In this document: positions 24,153 to 32,882 of the stretch, piece by piece
Position numbering within the stretch: the stretch's first letter is position 1
How the letters are laid out: each line of letters opens with the position of its first letter
Source of the DNA: Rhodanobacteraceae bacterium
GTDB lineage: Bacteria > Pseudomonadota > Gammaproteobacteria > Xanthomonadales > Rhodanobacteraceae
Assembly (NCBI GenBank): GCA_009996615.1
Contig: JAACZU010000007.1
Span: forward strand, 124,001-188,000
Length of the DNA stretch: 64,000 bases
Direction of reading: 5' to 3'
Notes under the pieces: model-generated
Told to the model about the DNA's origin: nothing
Databases searched by the model: none
The model's input: the letters and a program-made list of their open reading frames with translations, nothing else
Translations under genes and position numbers: made by a program

Positions 24153-24607
24153 CCCAAGCCGCCCCCTCCTTGCCGCTCGATCCCCAGGTCGAGCGAATCG
24201 TCCGCGACAGCTTCGCCCGCCAGGGCCTGATGCACCACCTCGGCGCCGAACTGCACGAGGTTGCGCGCGGGCGGGTCAGCATCCGGTTGCCGTTCCGCGA
24301 AACCCTCACCCAGCAGCATGGCTACTTCCATGCCGGCGGCACCAGCGCCATCGCCGACTCGGCCGGCGGCTACGCGGGCTTCACGCTGTTTCCCCCAGAC
24401 AGCTCCGTGCTGACCGTCGAGTTCAAGATCAACCTGCTCGCCCCCGCGCAGGGCGACTACCTCGAAGCGGTCGGCACGGTGGTGCGCTCCGGACGCACCC
24501 TGACCATCTGCCAGCTCGAAGTCTTCGGCGTCACCGAACAGGGGCGCGCCCAGGTGGCGCTCGGCCAGCAGACCCTGATCTGCCTGCAGGGCAAGCAGGA
24601 TCGATGA
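24149..24607 (+). CDS. PaaI family acyl-CoA thioesterase
   Basis: The protein has 152 residues, a hot-dog thioesterase. RLPFRETLTQQHGYFHAGGT holds the HG-[YF]-x-H-G/A-type motif of PaaI proteins. SAIADSAGGYAGFTLFPPDS and EFKINLLAPAQGDYLEAVGT complete the active-site frame. It would release free acids from CoA esters. It is coupled to the MaoC gene by an ATGA overlap and followed by a biotin permease gene after 64 bp. Confidence 0.92.
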   Translation: MTQAAPSLPLDPQVERIVRDSFARQGLMHHLGAELHEVARGRVSIRLPFRETLTQQHGYFHAGGTSAIADSAGGYAGFTLFPPDSSVLTVEFKINLLAPAQGDYLEAVGTVVRSGRTLTICQLEVFGVTEQGRAQVALGQQTLICLQGKQDR

Positions 24608-24671
24608 CGTTTCCGGTGTCCGCGCAAGGATGCGCTCGGCGGCCAGTTCCGCCATTCATGAAGGAGAACCC

Positions 24672-25265
24672 ATGACCCCAACCTCGACCCAAACCCTCGG
24701 GACCCTCGACACAACCCGCTGGCTGCGTGGACAGTCCAAAGCGACCAAGGTGCTGGCGGTGCTGTTCGGCACCCTCGTGCTCACCGCGTCGTCCTATGTC
24801 AGCGTGCCCATGGTGCCGGTGCCGATGACCATGCAGACGCTGGCCGTCACGCTGGTCGGCGCACTGTACGGCTGGCGCCTGGGTGGCCTGACGATCCTCG
24901 TCTGGCTGGCCCAGGGCGCGCTCGGCTTGCCGGTGTTCGCCGGCGGCACGGGAGGCCTGGCGCGCTTCCTGGGACCGACGGGCGGCTACCTGCTGGCCTT
25001 TCCCGTGGCCGGCGCGCTGACCGGCTGGCTGGTCGAACGCGGCTGGCATGGCGGGCGCGTCGTGTTGGCCTTCGCGGCGATGCTGATCGGCAACGCCCTG
25101 TGCCTGCTGCTCGGCGGCGCCTGGCTGGCCGCGATGGTCGGCGTGCAGAAAGCCATCGCCGTGGGCGTGGCCCCCTTCGTCCTCGGTGGCGTGCTCAAGT
25201 CGGTACTTGGTGCAGCGCTGCTCAAGGCCATCGACAGCGGTACCCGCAAGGCGGCGCACCGATGA
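24672..25265 (+). CDS. bioY: BioY family biotin transporter (S component)
   Basis: The protein has 197 residues with six TM segments. ASSYVSVPMVPVPMTMQTLA and VTLVGALYGWRLGGLTILVW are the BioY signature, and GGTGGLARFLGPTGGYLLAF contains the substrate-binding region. BioY imports biotin alone or with an ECF module (BioMN). No bioM or bioN gene is in the window. A strong SD (AAGGAGA) precedes the start. Its presence next to acyl-CoA genes may reflect a need for biotin-dependent carboxylation, which is inference. No BirA site was seen upstream. Confidence 0.93.
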   Translation: MTPTSTQTLGTLDTTRWLRGQSKATKVLAVLFGTLVLTASSYVSVPMVPVPMTMQTLAVTLVGALYGWRLGGLTILVWLAQGALGLPVFAGGTGGLARFLGPTGGYLLAFPVAGALTGWLVERGWHGGRVVLAFAAMLIGNALCLLLGGAWLAAMVGVQKAIAVGVAPFVLGGVLKSVLGAALLKAIDSGTRKAAHR

Positions 25266-25296
25266 CGCGCGTTCCGGGCCGGCCCGGTACATCACG

Positions 25297-25719
25297 ATGA
25301 ACGCCCTCGATGCGGAGCAGGCGCGGCGCTTTGCGCTGGCGTGGCTGCCCGCCTGGACCGGCAACGATCCCCAGCGGCTGGCTTCCTTCTATTCGGAGGA
25401 TGCCTTCTATCTCGACCCTGCCGTACCCCAAGGGCTGCGGGGAAAGCCCGCGTTGCTGGGCTATTTCGAGCGCCTGTTGGCGCGCAATCCGGCGTGGGTG
25501 TGGACGCAGGTCGAGGGCATCCCCATGCAGGATGGCTTTCTCAACAAATGGCGCGCGGACATCCCGGTTGGCGGCGAGGTGTTGACCGTGGTCGGCGTAT
25601 GCCTGGTGCAACTGGACCACGCGGGCAAGATTCGCCGCAACGAGGTGTATTTCGACCGCAGCGACTGGATGACCAGGATGGGAGCGGCATCGAAGCGGGA
25701 TCGGGGCGGAGGGCCATGA
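25297..25719 (+). CDS. NTF2-fold/SnoaL-like protein
   Basis: The protein has 140 residues from MNALDAEQARRFALAWLPAW. WTGNDPQRLASFYSEDAFYL, then RGKPALLGYFERLLARNP, is the pattern of SnoaL-like NTF2-fold proteins. The start at 25297 is chosen over 25186 because the extension overlaps bioY. It starts 31 bp after bioY and its stop overlaps the next start (ATGA). The ligand is unknown. Confidence 0.82.
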   Translation: MNALDAEQARRFALAWLPAWTGNDPQRLASFYSEDAFYLDPAVPQGLRGKPALLGYFERLLARNPAWVWTQVEGIPMQDGFLNKWRADIPVGGEVLTVVGVCLVQLDHAGKIRRNEVYFDRSDWMTRMGAASKRDRGGGP

Positions 25720-26513
25720 GCGAACAGCGGGCAGGAAGCGGTTGGTGGACAAGGATCTACGTCTTCGTGGTGGAGCCGGTGCTCTTGGTGTCGGGCCTGA
25801 TGCTGGTGCTTGCGTTGCTGTCGTCCCTGCGCGCGGAGCCTGGCCCCGCCAGACTGGCTGCCACGGTCCTCCTCGTCACCTTCGTCATGGGACTCATGGT
25901 CCTGGCCCGACAATATGGACGCCGCCTGCGCTGGCGACGCAGGCACATGCCCTTGCCTCGCTTCCCGGCGACGCTGCGCATTCCCATCGCGCGCGCCGCG
26001 TGGTGGGAAGTGCTGGTCATGGGCATGGGGATCGTGTTCCCTCTGCTGGTCGTCGTGCTGCCGCCCCTCGTCAGGGACATCCACGAGACGGACCCTGTCG
26101 TGCTCGCCCTTGCGCTGGGCGGCGTCATCCTGGCCGTGGCGCTCACACGGGCGATCGTGCGAACACTCGTGCGGCGGTTGCGTCGCCTCGATCCACCCGC
26201 CGACCTCGTGGCCGATGCCCTCGGCCTCACGCGCGAAGGCCCCCAGCAGGTCTTCGTTCCCTGGCAGGCGATACGGGCCATCGAACATGCGAAGTTACGA
26301 ATCTGGAACTCGCACCTGCACCTACTGGCGCTGAAAGTCGATGATCCGCATCGATATGGCCTGGACACCAGTCGCTTCCAAAGGCTGATGCTCAGGGGCA
26401 CCACCGACGAACGCGGCATGAACGTCGGGCTCATCAACCTGAGCGGCTACATGCCTTCGCCATCGGACAGCGTGCGCGCCCTCCGCGACTACTGGGCCTC
26501 GGCGAGGCCATGA
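25716..26513 (+). CDS. Membrane protein of unknown function
   Basis: The protein has 265 residues from MSEQRAGSGWWTRIYVFVVE, overlapping the upstream NTF2-like gene by 4 bp. Four hydrophobic segments (about residues 15-35, 45-65, 100-120 and 130-150) are followed by a soluble C-terminal part with VFVPWQAIRAIEHAKLRIWN. That part resembles the PH-like domains found in some membrane proteins, but the match is weak. It is the last gene of the left cargo block. Its final 25 bp overlap, antisense, the end of the dsbA-like ICE gene. Confidence 0.75.
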   Translation: MSEQRAGSGWWTRIYVFVVEPVLLVSGLMLVLALLSSLRAEPGPARLAATVLLVTFVMGLMVLARQYGRRLRWRRRHMPLPRFPATLRIPIARAAWWEVLVMGMGIVFPLLVVVLPPLVRDIHETDPVVLALALGGVILAVALTRAIVRTLVRRLRRLDPPADLVADALGLTREGPQQVFVPWQAIRAIEHAKLRIWNSHLHLLALKVDDPHRYGLDTSRFQRLMLRGTTDERGMNVGLINLSGYMPSPSDSVRALRDYWASARP

Positions 26514-27283
26514 CGGCGACCACGCACCGCCGTGCCGGAGGCGTCGGCGGCCCCCACTGAACGAGCGTCCGGCCTGTCCGGCGATGCAACCAGATCGAGC
26601 GCCGACAGCAGCGCATCGCCCTCGACCGGGCCGTGCAGCAGCAGCGTTTTCCCGGTCAGGCCGTCGTCAAGCCGCACGGTGGGCGTGGCGTTGATGCCGC
26701 TGCGCAGGGCCTCTTCGGCCTGCGCGCGAACGATGGCCGCGGGGCGGTCGCTGTCCAGGCAGGTCCGCATGGCGGTCGTCAGGCCTGGCCAGGCCTGATC
26801 GGTCGGCAGCCCCTGGCCATCGCCGCGGGTGTTTTGGTAGAGCCAGGCGATGGCACCGAAGAAGGCCTCGTGGCCTTGCGCTTCGCCTGCGCACTCGGCC
26901 ACGCGGGCCAGCCGGCTTGCCTCGGGATCGTGCATCGCCAGCGGCAGGTGATGCCACCGCAGGCTGGCCTCTGGATGGGCATCGATCCAGGCCACCAAGG
27001 TCGGGTAGTAGGCCTTGCAGAACGGACATTCCAGGTCGGCGTACAGCGTCAGCGTGAAGCGCGCATCGGCAGGGCCGTGGCGCCAGGGTGGGCCGGCCGG
27101 ATGCGCCTGCGCGACCTCGGGCTCCGTGCGCGGTGTAGGTGCACCGGGCGTGCGGTACAAGGGCCAGCCCAGCAGGCCGGCTACAAGGATGCCGGCGACC
27201 ACCCAGGGCAGCCGTGGCAGGCGCCCGGCGCGCTTGCGAATGGCCTGGGACCGGCTCGGCAAGGTGGTTCGCTTCGAGGACAT
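26489..27283 (-). CDS. DsbA/thioredoxin-fold protein of the ICE transfer region
   Basis: The protein has 264 residues. An N-terminal membrane anchor (LPWVVAGILVAGLLGWPLY) precedes a periplasmic thioredoxin fold with CPFC in LTLYADLECPFCKAYYPTLV. SGINATPTVRLDDGLTG is the cis-proline loop (ATP). It would form or shuffle disulfides in secretion-system proteins. Its place beside the TraC ATPase gene is the ICE arrangement. The last 23 or so residues (ADASGTAVRGRRHGLAEAQ) are variable, and the last codons lie across the end of the cargo gene, so the C-terminus may have been altered by the insertion. Confidence 0.9.
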   Translation of the reverse strand: MSSKRTTLPSRSQAIRKRAGRLPRLPWVVAGILVAGLLGWPLYRTPGAPTPRTEPEVAQAHPAGPPWRHGPADARFTLTLYADLECPFCKAYYPTLVAWIDAHPEASLRWHHLPLAMHDPEASRLARVAECAGEAQGHEAFFGAIAWLYQNTRGDGQGLPTDQAWPGLTTAMRTCLDSDRPAAIVRAQAEEALRSGINATPTVRLDDGLTGKTLLLHGPVEGDALLSALDLVASPDRPDARSVGAADASGTAVRGRRHGLAEAQ

Positions 27284-27295
27284 GACGCGCTCCGG

Positions 27296-30175
27296 TCATT
27301 TCGGCAGGGACAGCGGCGGCGATGCGATGCCACGCGCCTGGTCGATCTTTTCGGCCACCTTGAAGGCGGCGTCCAGTTCGCCGATGCCGTACTGGCGCAT
27401 GAGTTGGTAGCGCTCGGCCTTCTCTTCCGGTTCGGTCTGCGCAAGGGCGAGATAGAGACTGGGCGGCACGGCGCGGAACAGCACTTCCATCGACTTGGAC
27501 AGGATGACGCCCTCGCTGAACTTGCCCGCCTCCTTGCGCGCGGACAGCATCAGCGCCTTCTGCGCGGGCGACAGTTCGCGGAACCGGGCGATCTTCTCCA
27601 CCTCGTCGGGCGGCATCGACAGGCAGATCCACCACTCGATCATGTTGAGCATGGACTCGGCGGCCTTGGGCAGGTCGTCGATGTTCTGCGTCGCCAGCCA
27701 GTACCACGCACCGAGCTTGCGCCACATCTTGGTGATCTTGACCACGTAGGGCGCGAGCAGCGGGTTCCTGGTGATGATGTGGCCCTCGTCGGTGACGTTG
27801 ATGATCGGCCGGCCCAGGAACTGGTCGCGCTCGGCGATGTTGTTCACCGTGTTGATCAGCGAGATGTAGGCGATGGAGAGCTGCGCGTTGTAGCCCTCGC
27901 GCGCGAAGGTGGCCAGATCCACGATGGTGATGTCCGCTTCGGGCCAGGGCGTGCCCGGACGGTCGAACATCTCGCCGTCCGCGCCCTGGCAGAGCATGTC
28001 CATCGCATCGGCCATCTCCAGCAGCCGCGCGCGTCGGGCATCCGGCAGGTTGGCGTCGCGGGCGCGTTCGCGCAGCGCGTCGCGCACGTCGCGGGTGAGC
28101 ACCGTGCGCGCCTGTGCCACGCAGCGCTGGGCGGCGTCCAGGATGCACTGGCGAATCAGGCTGCGGTCGGCGCGCGTCATGCGCGCTTCCTCCTTGTCCT
28201 CGCCGCCGGTGATCATCAGCCGGGCGGTGATTTCGAGTTCGCCCAGCACATCGCGCTGGTCATCCCCGTCGTCGGCTGGATGGGTGTCGCCGTCCTCGTC
28301 CAGGGCGTCGGCATCCAGCGTCTGCACCTGGCCCGGTGTATCGACCAGACGCCAGGCATCGGCGAATGGCGCCAGGCTGACGCCCGCGCCGGGCGCCAGC
28401 TTCACGCGATGCACGCTCAGGCCCAGCCGAGCGGCGAAGTCACCGAACAGGCCAAAGCTGTTGCCGGCCTCGACGATGAACAACCTGGGGCGGTAGATGG
28501 CCGTGACCTGGTTGAGGATGTTGTTCAGCGTGGCGCTCTTGCCGGAGCCGGTCGGGCCGAACAGGAACAGGTGGGCGTTCATCTGCCGGTCGAGCCGGTT
28601 CAGTGGATCGAAGGTGATCGTGCCGCCGCCCCGGTTGAAGAAGGTGATGCCCGGATGGCCAGTGCCCTGGCTGCGCCCCCACACCGGCGCCAGATTGGCC
28701 GCGTGCTGCGCGAACATCAGTTGCGTGTACCACTGCCGCTTGTCCGCCGCCGGGTCGAACAGGCAGGGCAGCCAGCGCAGGTAGGTGTTGAGCGGCGCCA
28801 CCTCGTCCTCTTCGCGCACCGGCTGCAGGCCCGCATTGAGCATGACATTGACCAGTTGCAGGCCGCGAGCGTCGAGCTGCGCCATGTCGCGGCCGCGCAG
28901 GTAGAACGCCAGCGTGCCCCGGTACAGCTTGTGCGCGCTGCCGATGAGGCCGCGGGCCTGCTGCACGTCCTGGCGCGCCTGCTCGCTGGCGAGCGTCTCG
29001 CCGACCGCCTTGCGGGCCAGGTGGTTGAGGTGCGCCTCCAACACGTCCTGCGGCGTGGCGACCAGGGTCAGGCACATCACCGTGTCCTCGGGCATCTGGT
29101 CGAACAGCGCGTTCATCGCATCACCGCCCTTGCGCGTCTCGCCGGTCACGTGTCCGGTCGCGGGGGGCGAGCGCAGGCGGTCCATGACGATGACCCGGTG
29201 CGGCATGCCGTCGAAGAACCACAGGCCGCGGGCGACATCCGAGCGCGGCTGACCGAAGAACAGGCGTTGTGCGAAGTCGCCGCTGGCCAGTTCGATCTCA
29301 CCTTCTTCCCGTTCCTCCGGGTAGCGGGCGAGCGCGTAGAAGCGTTCCCGGTCTTCGGCCGTGCTGCCCAGCGCGCCGGGATTCGGGTTGAACCAGCGCA
29401 GCAGCCAGTCGTGAATGTCCGCCGCGCCAAGGCGCCGGGCCTTTACGCCGGCATTCGCCAGGCCGCCGACCAGGCGGTCGCAAATCGTCGCCAGCGCCTG
29501 CTCGGGCGATTGCCCCCGCCGGGCCGATGCGGCGTCCGGGGTGCGCCGATAGACCACCATGCGCACGCGCCGGGTCTGGCCGCGCCATGGCAGGCGTGTG
29601 ACCGTGGTGTCCTCGAACAGGCCACCCGGCTTGGCGATCGCGCGCAGGTGGTGACCGAAGAAGCGCAGGTAGAACTCGCTGAACGCGCTGCCCTGCGCGC
29701 GTGGATGCAGGTACGCCCCCAGCGTGCGCAGGTAGTGGTCCCAATCGGCTTCGTCCTGCGCGTAGAGCTGCACCACCCACGGGTTCTCGTCCAGTTCGTC
29801 GAAGGAGTCCTGCAGCGCATTCTCCAGGGCATCGCGGGCCTGCCACAGCCAGGCGGTCTCGCGCCCTTCGGTACCAATCGACTGCAACTCGAAGAACGCC
29901 GCCACCGATTGGCCATCTTCGAGCAGCATGCTCTTCGTGGCCGGCAGGTACTCGACCCAGGGCAGCAGGTCGGCGAAGGACGGCGCCACGTCATAGAGCG
30001 CCGCATGGTCGGCCTGTGTCGCGGGCCGCCGATGATCCGATCCCAGGGCGGCGCCAGGTGCCTCGATGCCGTGCGCGGCAAGGCGGGCGACATGCCGCGT
30101 CCAGGCGTCCGGCTCGGTGTCGGCCTGGACTGGCCTGGGGGCCGGACGATGCGGCCACGGCAGTCGCCAGCCCAT
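27296..30175 (-). CDS. Conjugative transfer ATPase, PFL_4706 family (VirB4/TraC-like)
   Basis: The protein has 959 residues. It is the energising ATPase of the ICE mating-pair-formation apparatus at the inner membrane. Walker A is LFGPTGSGKSATLNNILNQ (about residue 530), and the Walker B region reads ADITIVDLATFAREGYN. FGLFGDFAARLGLSVH and WYWLATQNIDDLPKAAESML are typical of VirB4-type proteins. Length and neighbours match TIGR03744. Its start overlaps the stop of the lipoprotein gene at 30175. Confidence 0.95.
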   Translation of the reverse strand: MGWRLPWPHRPAPRPVQADTEPDAWTRHVARLAAHGIEAPGAALGSDHRRPATQADHAALYDVAPSFADLLPWVEYLPATKSMLLEDGQSVAAFFELQSIGTEGRETAWLWQARDALENALQDSFDELDENPWVVQLYAQDEADWDHYLRTLGAYLHPRAQGSAFSEFYLRFFGHHLRAIAKPGGLFEDTTVTRLPWRGQTRRVRMVVYRRTPDAASARRGQSPEQALATICDRLVGGLANAGVKARRLGAADIHDWLLRWFNPNPGALGSTAEDRERFYALARYPEEREEGEIELASGDFAQRLFFGQPRSDVARGLWFFDGMPHRVIVMDRLRSPPATGHVTGETRKGGDAMNALFDQMPEDTVMCLTLVATPQDVLEAHLNHLARKAVGETLASEQARQDVQQARGLIGSAHKLYRGTLAFYLRGRDMAQLDARGLQLVNVMLNAGLQPVREEDEVAPLNTYLRWLPCLFDPAADKRQWYTQLMFAQHAANLAPVWGRSQGTGHPGITFFNRGGGTITFDPLNRLDRQMNAHLFLFGPTGSGKSATLNNILNQVTAIYRPRLFIVEAGNSFGLFGDFAARLGLSVHRVKLAPGAGVSLAPFADAWRLVDTPGQVQTLDADALDEDGDTHPADDGDDQRDVLGELEITARLMITGGEDKEEARMTRADRSLIRQCILDAAQRCVAQARTVLTRDVRDALRERARDANLPDARRARLLEMADAMDMLCQGADGEMFDRPGTPWPEADITIVDLATFAREGYNAQLSIAYISLINTVNNIAERDQFLGRPIINVTDEGHIITRNPLLAPYVVKITKMWRKLGAWYWLATQNIDDLPKAAESMLNMIEWWICLSMPPDEVEKIARFRELSPAQKALMLSARKEAGKFSEGVILSKSMEVLFRAVPPSLYLALAQTEPEEKAERYQLMRQYGIGELDAAFKVAEKIDQARGIASPPLSLPK

Positions 30176-30606
30176 CAGTAGTCCTCCAGCCGCTCGCCCG
30201 GCATCGCGTACTGCACGCGCTGGTAGAGCGGGAAGACGGTGCTGTAGCCAGGCACCGGTACCGAGTCGGTGCCGGCCAGGTGCGGAAAGACGTACATCAC
30301 CAGATCGGGGTTTGGCAGTCGATGGAACTGTCGCTGGATCTCGTTCGCTGCCGTGCGGGTATAGGCCTCGTTCCGGGCGGGCGCCGCGAGGGTGTCAGCG
30401 TCGATCAGCGGACGGCGCAGGTCCTGGCGTGCGTCGAGCAGCAGGCGGCCCGCCTGGCCCCCGTTGTAGCCGCCAGTCTCGTGCTGCCAGACGTCCAGCA
30501 TGGTGTGCTCGCCCCGGGGCAGCAGCTTTTCCGAACTGGTGGCACAACCCGCGAGAACGGCGGCGGCGAGCAGGACAAGGGGGCGGTCAATCCAGGTCCG
30601 ACGCAT
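30175..30606 (-). CDS. ICE lipoprotein (TIGR03751 family)
   Basis: The protein has 143 residues. RPLVLLAAAVLAGCATSSEK is a lipoprotein signal peptide with lipobox LAGC. GEHTMLDVWQHETGGYNGGQ and HRLPNPDLVMYVFPHLAG are typical of the family, an outer-membrane component likely equivalent to a VirB7/TraV-like subunit. It overlaps the PFL_4705 gene by 20 bp. Confidence 0.9.
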   Translation of the reverse strand: MRRTWIDRPLVLLAAAVLAGCATSSEKLLPRGEHTMLDVWQHETGGYNGGQAGRLLLDARQDLRRPLIDADTLAAPARNEAYTRTAANEIQRQFHRLPNPDLVMYVFPHLAGTDSVPVPGYSTVFPLYQRVQYAMPGERLEDY

Positions 30607-32005
30607 GTGCTTCTCCCATGAGGTGATTCACCCGGCGCCCCTTGGCGTCGTGGTCGATGGCGATCGGCTGCTCCAGGTGCACGGCCACCCTGGCGCCGGG
30701 CTGCACGTAGACCGCGGCGAAGGCCTGGCCGTAGAGCTTGTTGACCCAGTCGGCCATGTCGCGCACGCCACCGGCCAGGATGCGACCCATGGCCTCGTTG
30801 CCCGAAATGCCGACCGTGCCCAGCGAACCGTTGTTGTTGGCGACCACGGCCACGCTGCCGTTGTCGGACTTGATGAGCGAGGCGGCGCCTGCGCCGGCCG
30901 CGGTGATCAACGCCTGCGATCCCAGGTACTGCTGGGCATTGCTGCGCCGCTCGCCCGAGACGCACGGGATGCCGTAGGGATCGCTGATCCAGCCCAGGCC
31001 ATCCAGCAGGCTGGTGCTGTTCTGGCTTCGACTGCGCTTGCCGTCGTCCTCCGGCACAGTGCGGATGGTGCCGTCGCTGAACACGAAGGTGATGGAGCGG
31101 ACCTGCCCACGCACGCACGAGAGCGTCCAGTCGCCCGAGGCCGTGCCGCTGACCACCGCACCGGCCACGTCGGGGATCTCGATGCCGTTGGCCGCCAGGT
31201 TGTCGGCCCCGATCAGCACCTTGAAGGGAAACGGGTCGTTGACTGTGCCGTCGATGGGAATGCGCCCGATCAGCGCCGTCATGGCGACCGAGCCCATCAG
31301 CGTGGCATTGGTGGGCACCGTATAGACCGCCTGGGTGGTGCCGCCATCGGCCTGCGCCGTCCTGTCGCCGACGGCTTCCGCCGCGGCCGTCAGCTCCGGC
31401 GAGGCCGGGCCGAAGCTGGAGGGAAAGGCGGGCAAGCGCAGGCTGCTCGAACCGCCCTTCGGGTCGGGCCGGACGTCATCCGGCTCGATCCAGCGCATGC
31501 CGCCATCCTTGAGCGGCCCGCCGTCATGCCCATCCAGTCCAAGGCCGACCGGCAGGTCGGCGGCATCGCCCTTGCCGGACAGTCCGTCCAGGCGGCGCTG
31601 CAATTCCTGCATCAGCCCTTGCGTCTGCTGCCGGTCGTTGGCGGCCTGGGTTCGCTCCTGTTCCAGGCGGCGGCGTTCGCTGTCGAGGGCGTTCTGGATG
31701 CGCTGGTCGATCGCACCCTCGCGGGTACGCAGGCGCTCGTTCTCGGCCTTGTGCTGGCGGTTGTCGCTCAGCGCGGTCTGCAGCTCGGTGCGGAGCTGCT
31801 TGACCTGCGCGACCAGGGTGGCGACGGTATCGCGCGGGGTGTCGCCCGCGATGCCGAGCGCCTTCATCTCCTCGGGAGTGAGCTGTCCCGGGACATCCGG
31901 CTTGCCCGGTGCGGCGTCGCCGCCCGAGAACAACCTGGCACCGACGAACACCAGCAACAATGCCATTGGAATCAGCAGCCACTTCAACAGGGGATTACTC
32001 CTCAT
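30587..32005 (-). CDS. Integrating conjugative element protein, PFL_4705 family (TraB-like)
   Basis: The protein has 472 residues from MRSNPLLKWLLIPMALLLVF; the track's longer start lies in the PFL_4704 frame overlap. An N-terminal TM is followed by a coiled coil (about residues 60-145: QVKQLRTELQTALSDNRQHK and on) and then a TrbI/VirB10-like periplasmic domain. VYTVPTNATLMGSVAMTALI is the conserved start of that domain. Such proteins span the envelope as the core scaffold of the secretion channel. Confidence 0.93.
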   Translation of the reverse strand: MRSNPLLKWLLIPMALLLVFVGARLFSGGDAAPGKPDVPGQLTPEEMKALGIAGDTPRDTVATLVAQVKQLRTELQTALSDNRQHKAENERLRTREGAIDQRIQNALDSERRRLEQERTQAANDRQQTQGLMQELQRRLDGLSGKGDAADLPVGLGLDGHDGGPLKDGGMRWIEPDDVRPDPKGGSSSLRLPAFPSSFGPASPELTAAAEAVGDRTAQADGGTTQAVYTVPTNATLMGSVAMTALIGRIPIDGTVNDPFPFKVLIGADNLAANGIEIPDVAGAVVSGTASGDWTLSCVRGQVRSITFVFSDGTIRTVPEDDGKRSRSQNSTSLLDGLGWISDPYGIPCVSGERRSNAQQYLGSQALITAAGAGAASLIKSDNGSVAVVANNNGSLGTVGISGNEAMGRILAGGVRDMADWVNKLYGQAFAAVYVQPGARVAVHLEQPIAIDHDAKGRRVNHLMGEAHASDLD

Positions 32006-32882
32006 CGGACGTCCTCCCCGCAGCGGCGCCCGGCGGCAGGTTCGTGCCGGCATCGATGGGGCTGAGCGCCGGCATAAGCGACTCGGCCAGGCCACGGCCG
32101 CGCGTGACCAGATAGACCACCGTGGTGTCGGTCGAAGCGCCCGCCGGCCCCAGGTCGGGATGCTGGAAGGTCGCGGCCACGAAGTCGCCTTGCAGCGCCC
32201 TTGGATCGAGATCGATACGGTGAGGCGAGGTGTTGGTCAGGCGCACGGCGGTGACCCATTGGTCTTCTAGTCGCCAGGCCGCCAGCGCCCGCGCCTTGAG
32301 CGGCAGCGTTGGCAGCAGTGTGTCCAGCGCGAGCGGGCGCCGCAGCGGCACGCGCCCGATGCCGGTCACGGGCTCGACGGTGCGCAGCGGTGCGTAGAGG
32401 TTCTGCGCCGCGTAGCGCGTCAGGACAACGGTTATCGGCGTTTGCCGACGCCTCGCGGGTTGCGCTGCTTGGGTTGGACTGGCGGCAGTGTCACCGTTGG
32501 CCTCCGCGGCGGCGTCCTGCAGGACGATGCGTACAGGCTCCAGCGGCTGCTCGCCTTCCCGGGCGTCCGTGGCTGCGATGTCGACCAGCACGATGGCGCC
32601 GGATTCCACGTCCTGCAGTTGCAGCCGCGTCGGCGCGATGGCCTCGCTGGCGCGCAGGTAGATGGCGCCGCCCGCGCTCTGCACGCGCAGCCGCTCGCCC
32701 AGGCTCGGGGGCAGGCCGACACGCACGTTGCGGTCGATGAAGACCACGCGCTCCTGGCCGACGACCAGCGGGACGGCCAGCGGCAGCCGCTGCCAGCGCA
32801 GGATCTCGATGGCATGGCTGTCCGGCACCAGGCCGAAGCCAACGGCCAGGCTCGCCACGATGGTGAAGACGTGGTGTTTCAT
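31995..32882 (-). CDS. Integrating conjugative element protein, PFL_4704 family (TraK-like)
   Basis: The protein has 295 residues. A signal peptide ends at DSHAIEILRWQRLPLAVPL. The mature part has GQERVVFIDRNVRVGLPPSL and repeated beta-rich segments as in TraK/VirB9-like secretins (TIGR03749). It overlaps the PFL_4705 gene by 11 bp and the PFL_4703 gene by 4 bp. Confidence 0.92.
   Translation of the reverse strand: MKHHVFTIVASLAVGFGLVPDSHAIEILRWQRLPLAVPLVVGQERVVFIDRNVRVGLPPSLGERLRVQSAGGAIYLRASEAIAPTRLQLQDVESGAIVLVDIAATDAREGEQPLEPVRIVLQDAAAEANGDTAASPTQAAQPARRRQTPITVVLTRYAAQNLYAPLRTVEPVTGIGRVPLRRPLALDTLLPTLPLKARALAAWRLEDQWVTAVRLTNTSPHRIDLDPRALQGDFVAATFQHPDLGPAGASTDTTVVYLVTRGRGLAESLMPALSPIDAGTNLPPGAAAGRTSDEE

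Noticed and set aside
26633-30181. 1182-residue open frame on the + strand
   Set aside because: It is antisense to the TraC ATPase gene, which has clear motifs. The + frame has no recognisable domain and a Gln/Arg/His-rich composition typical of shadow frames in GC-rich DNA.
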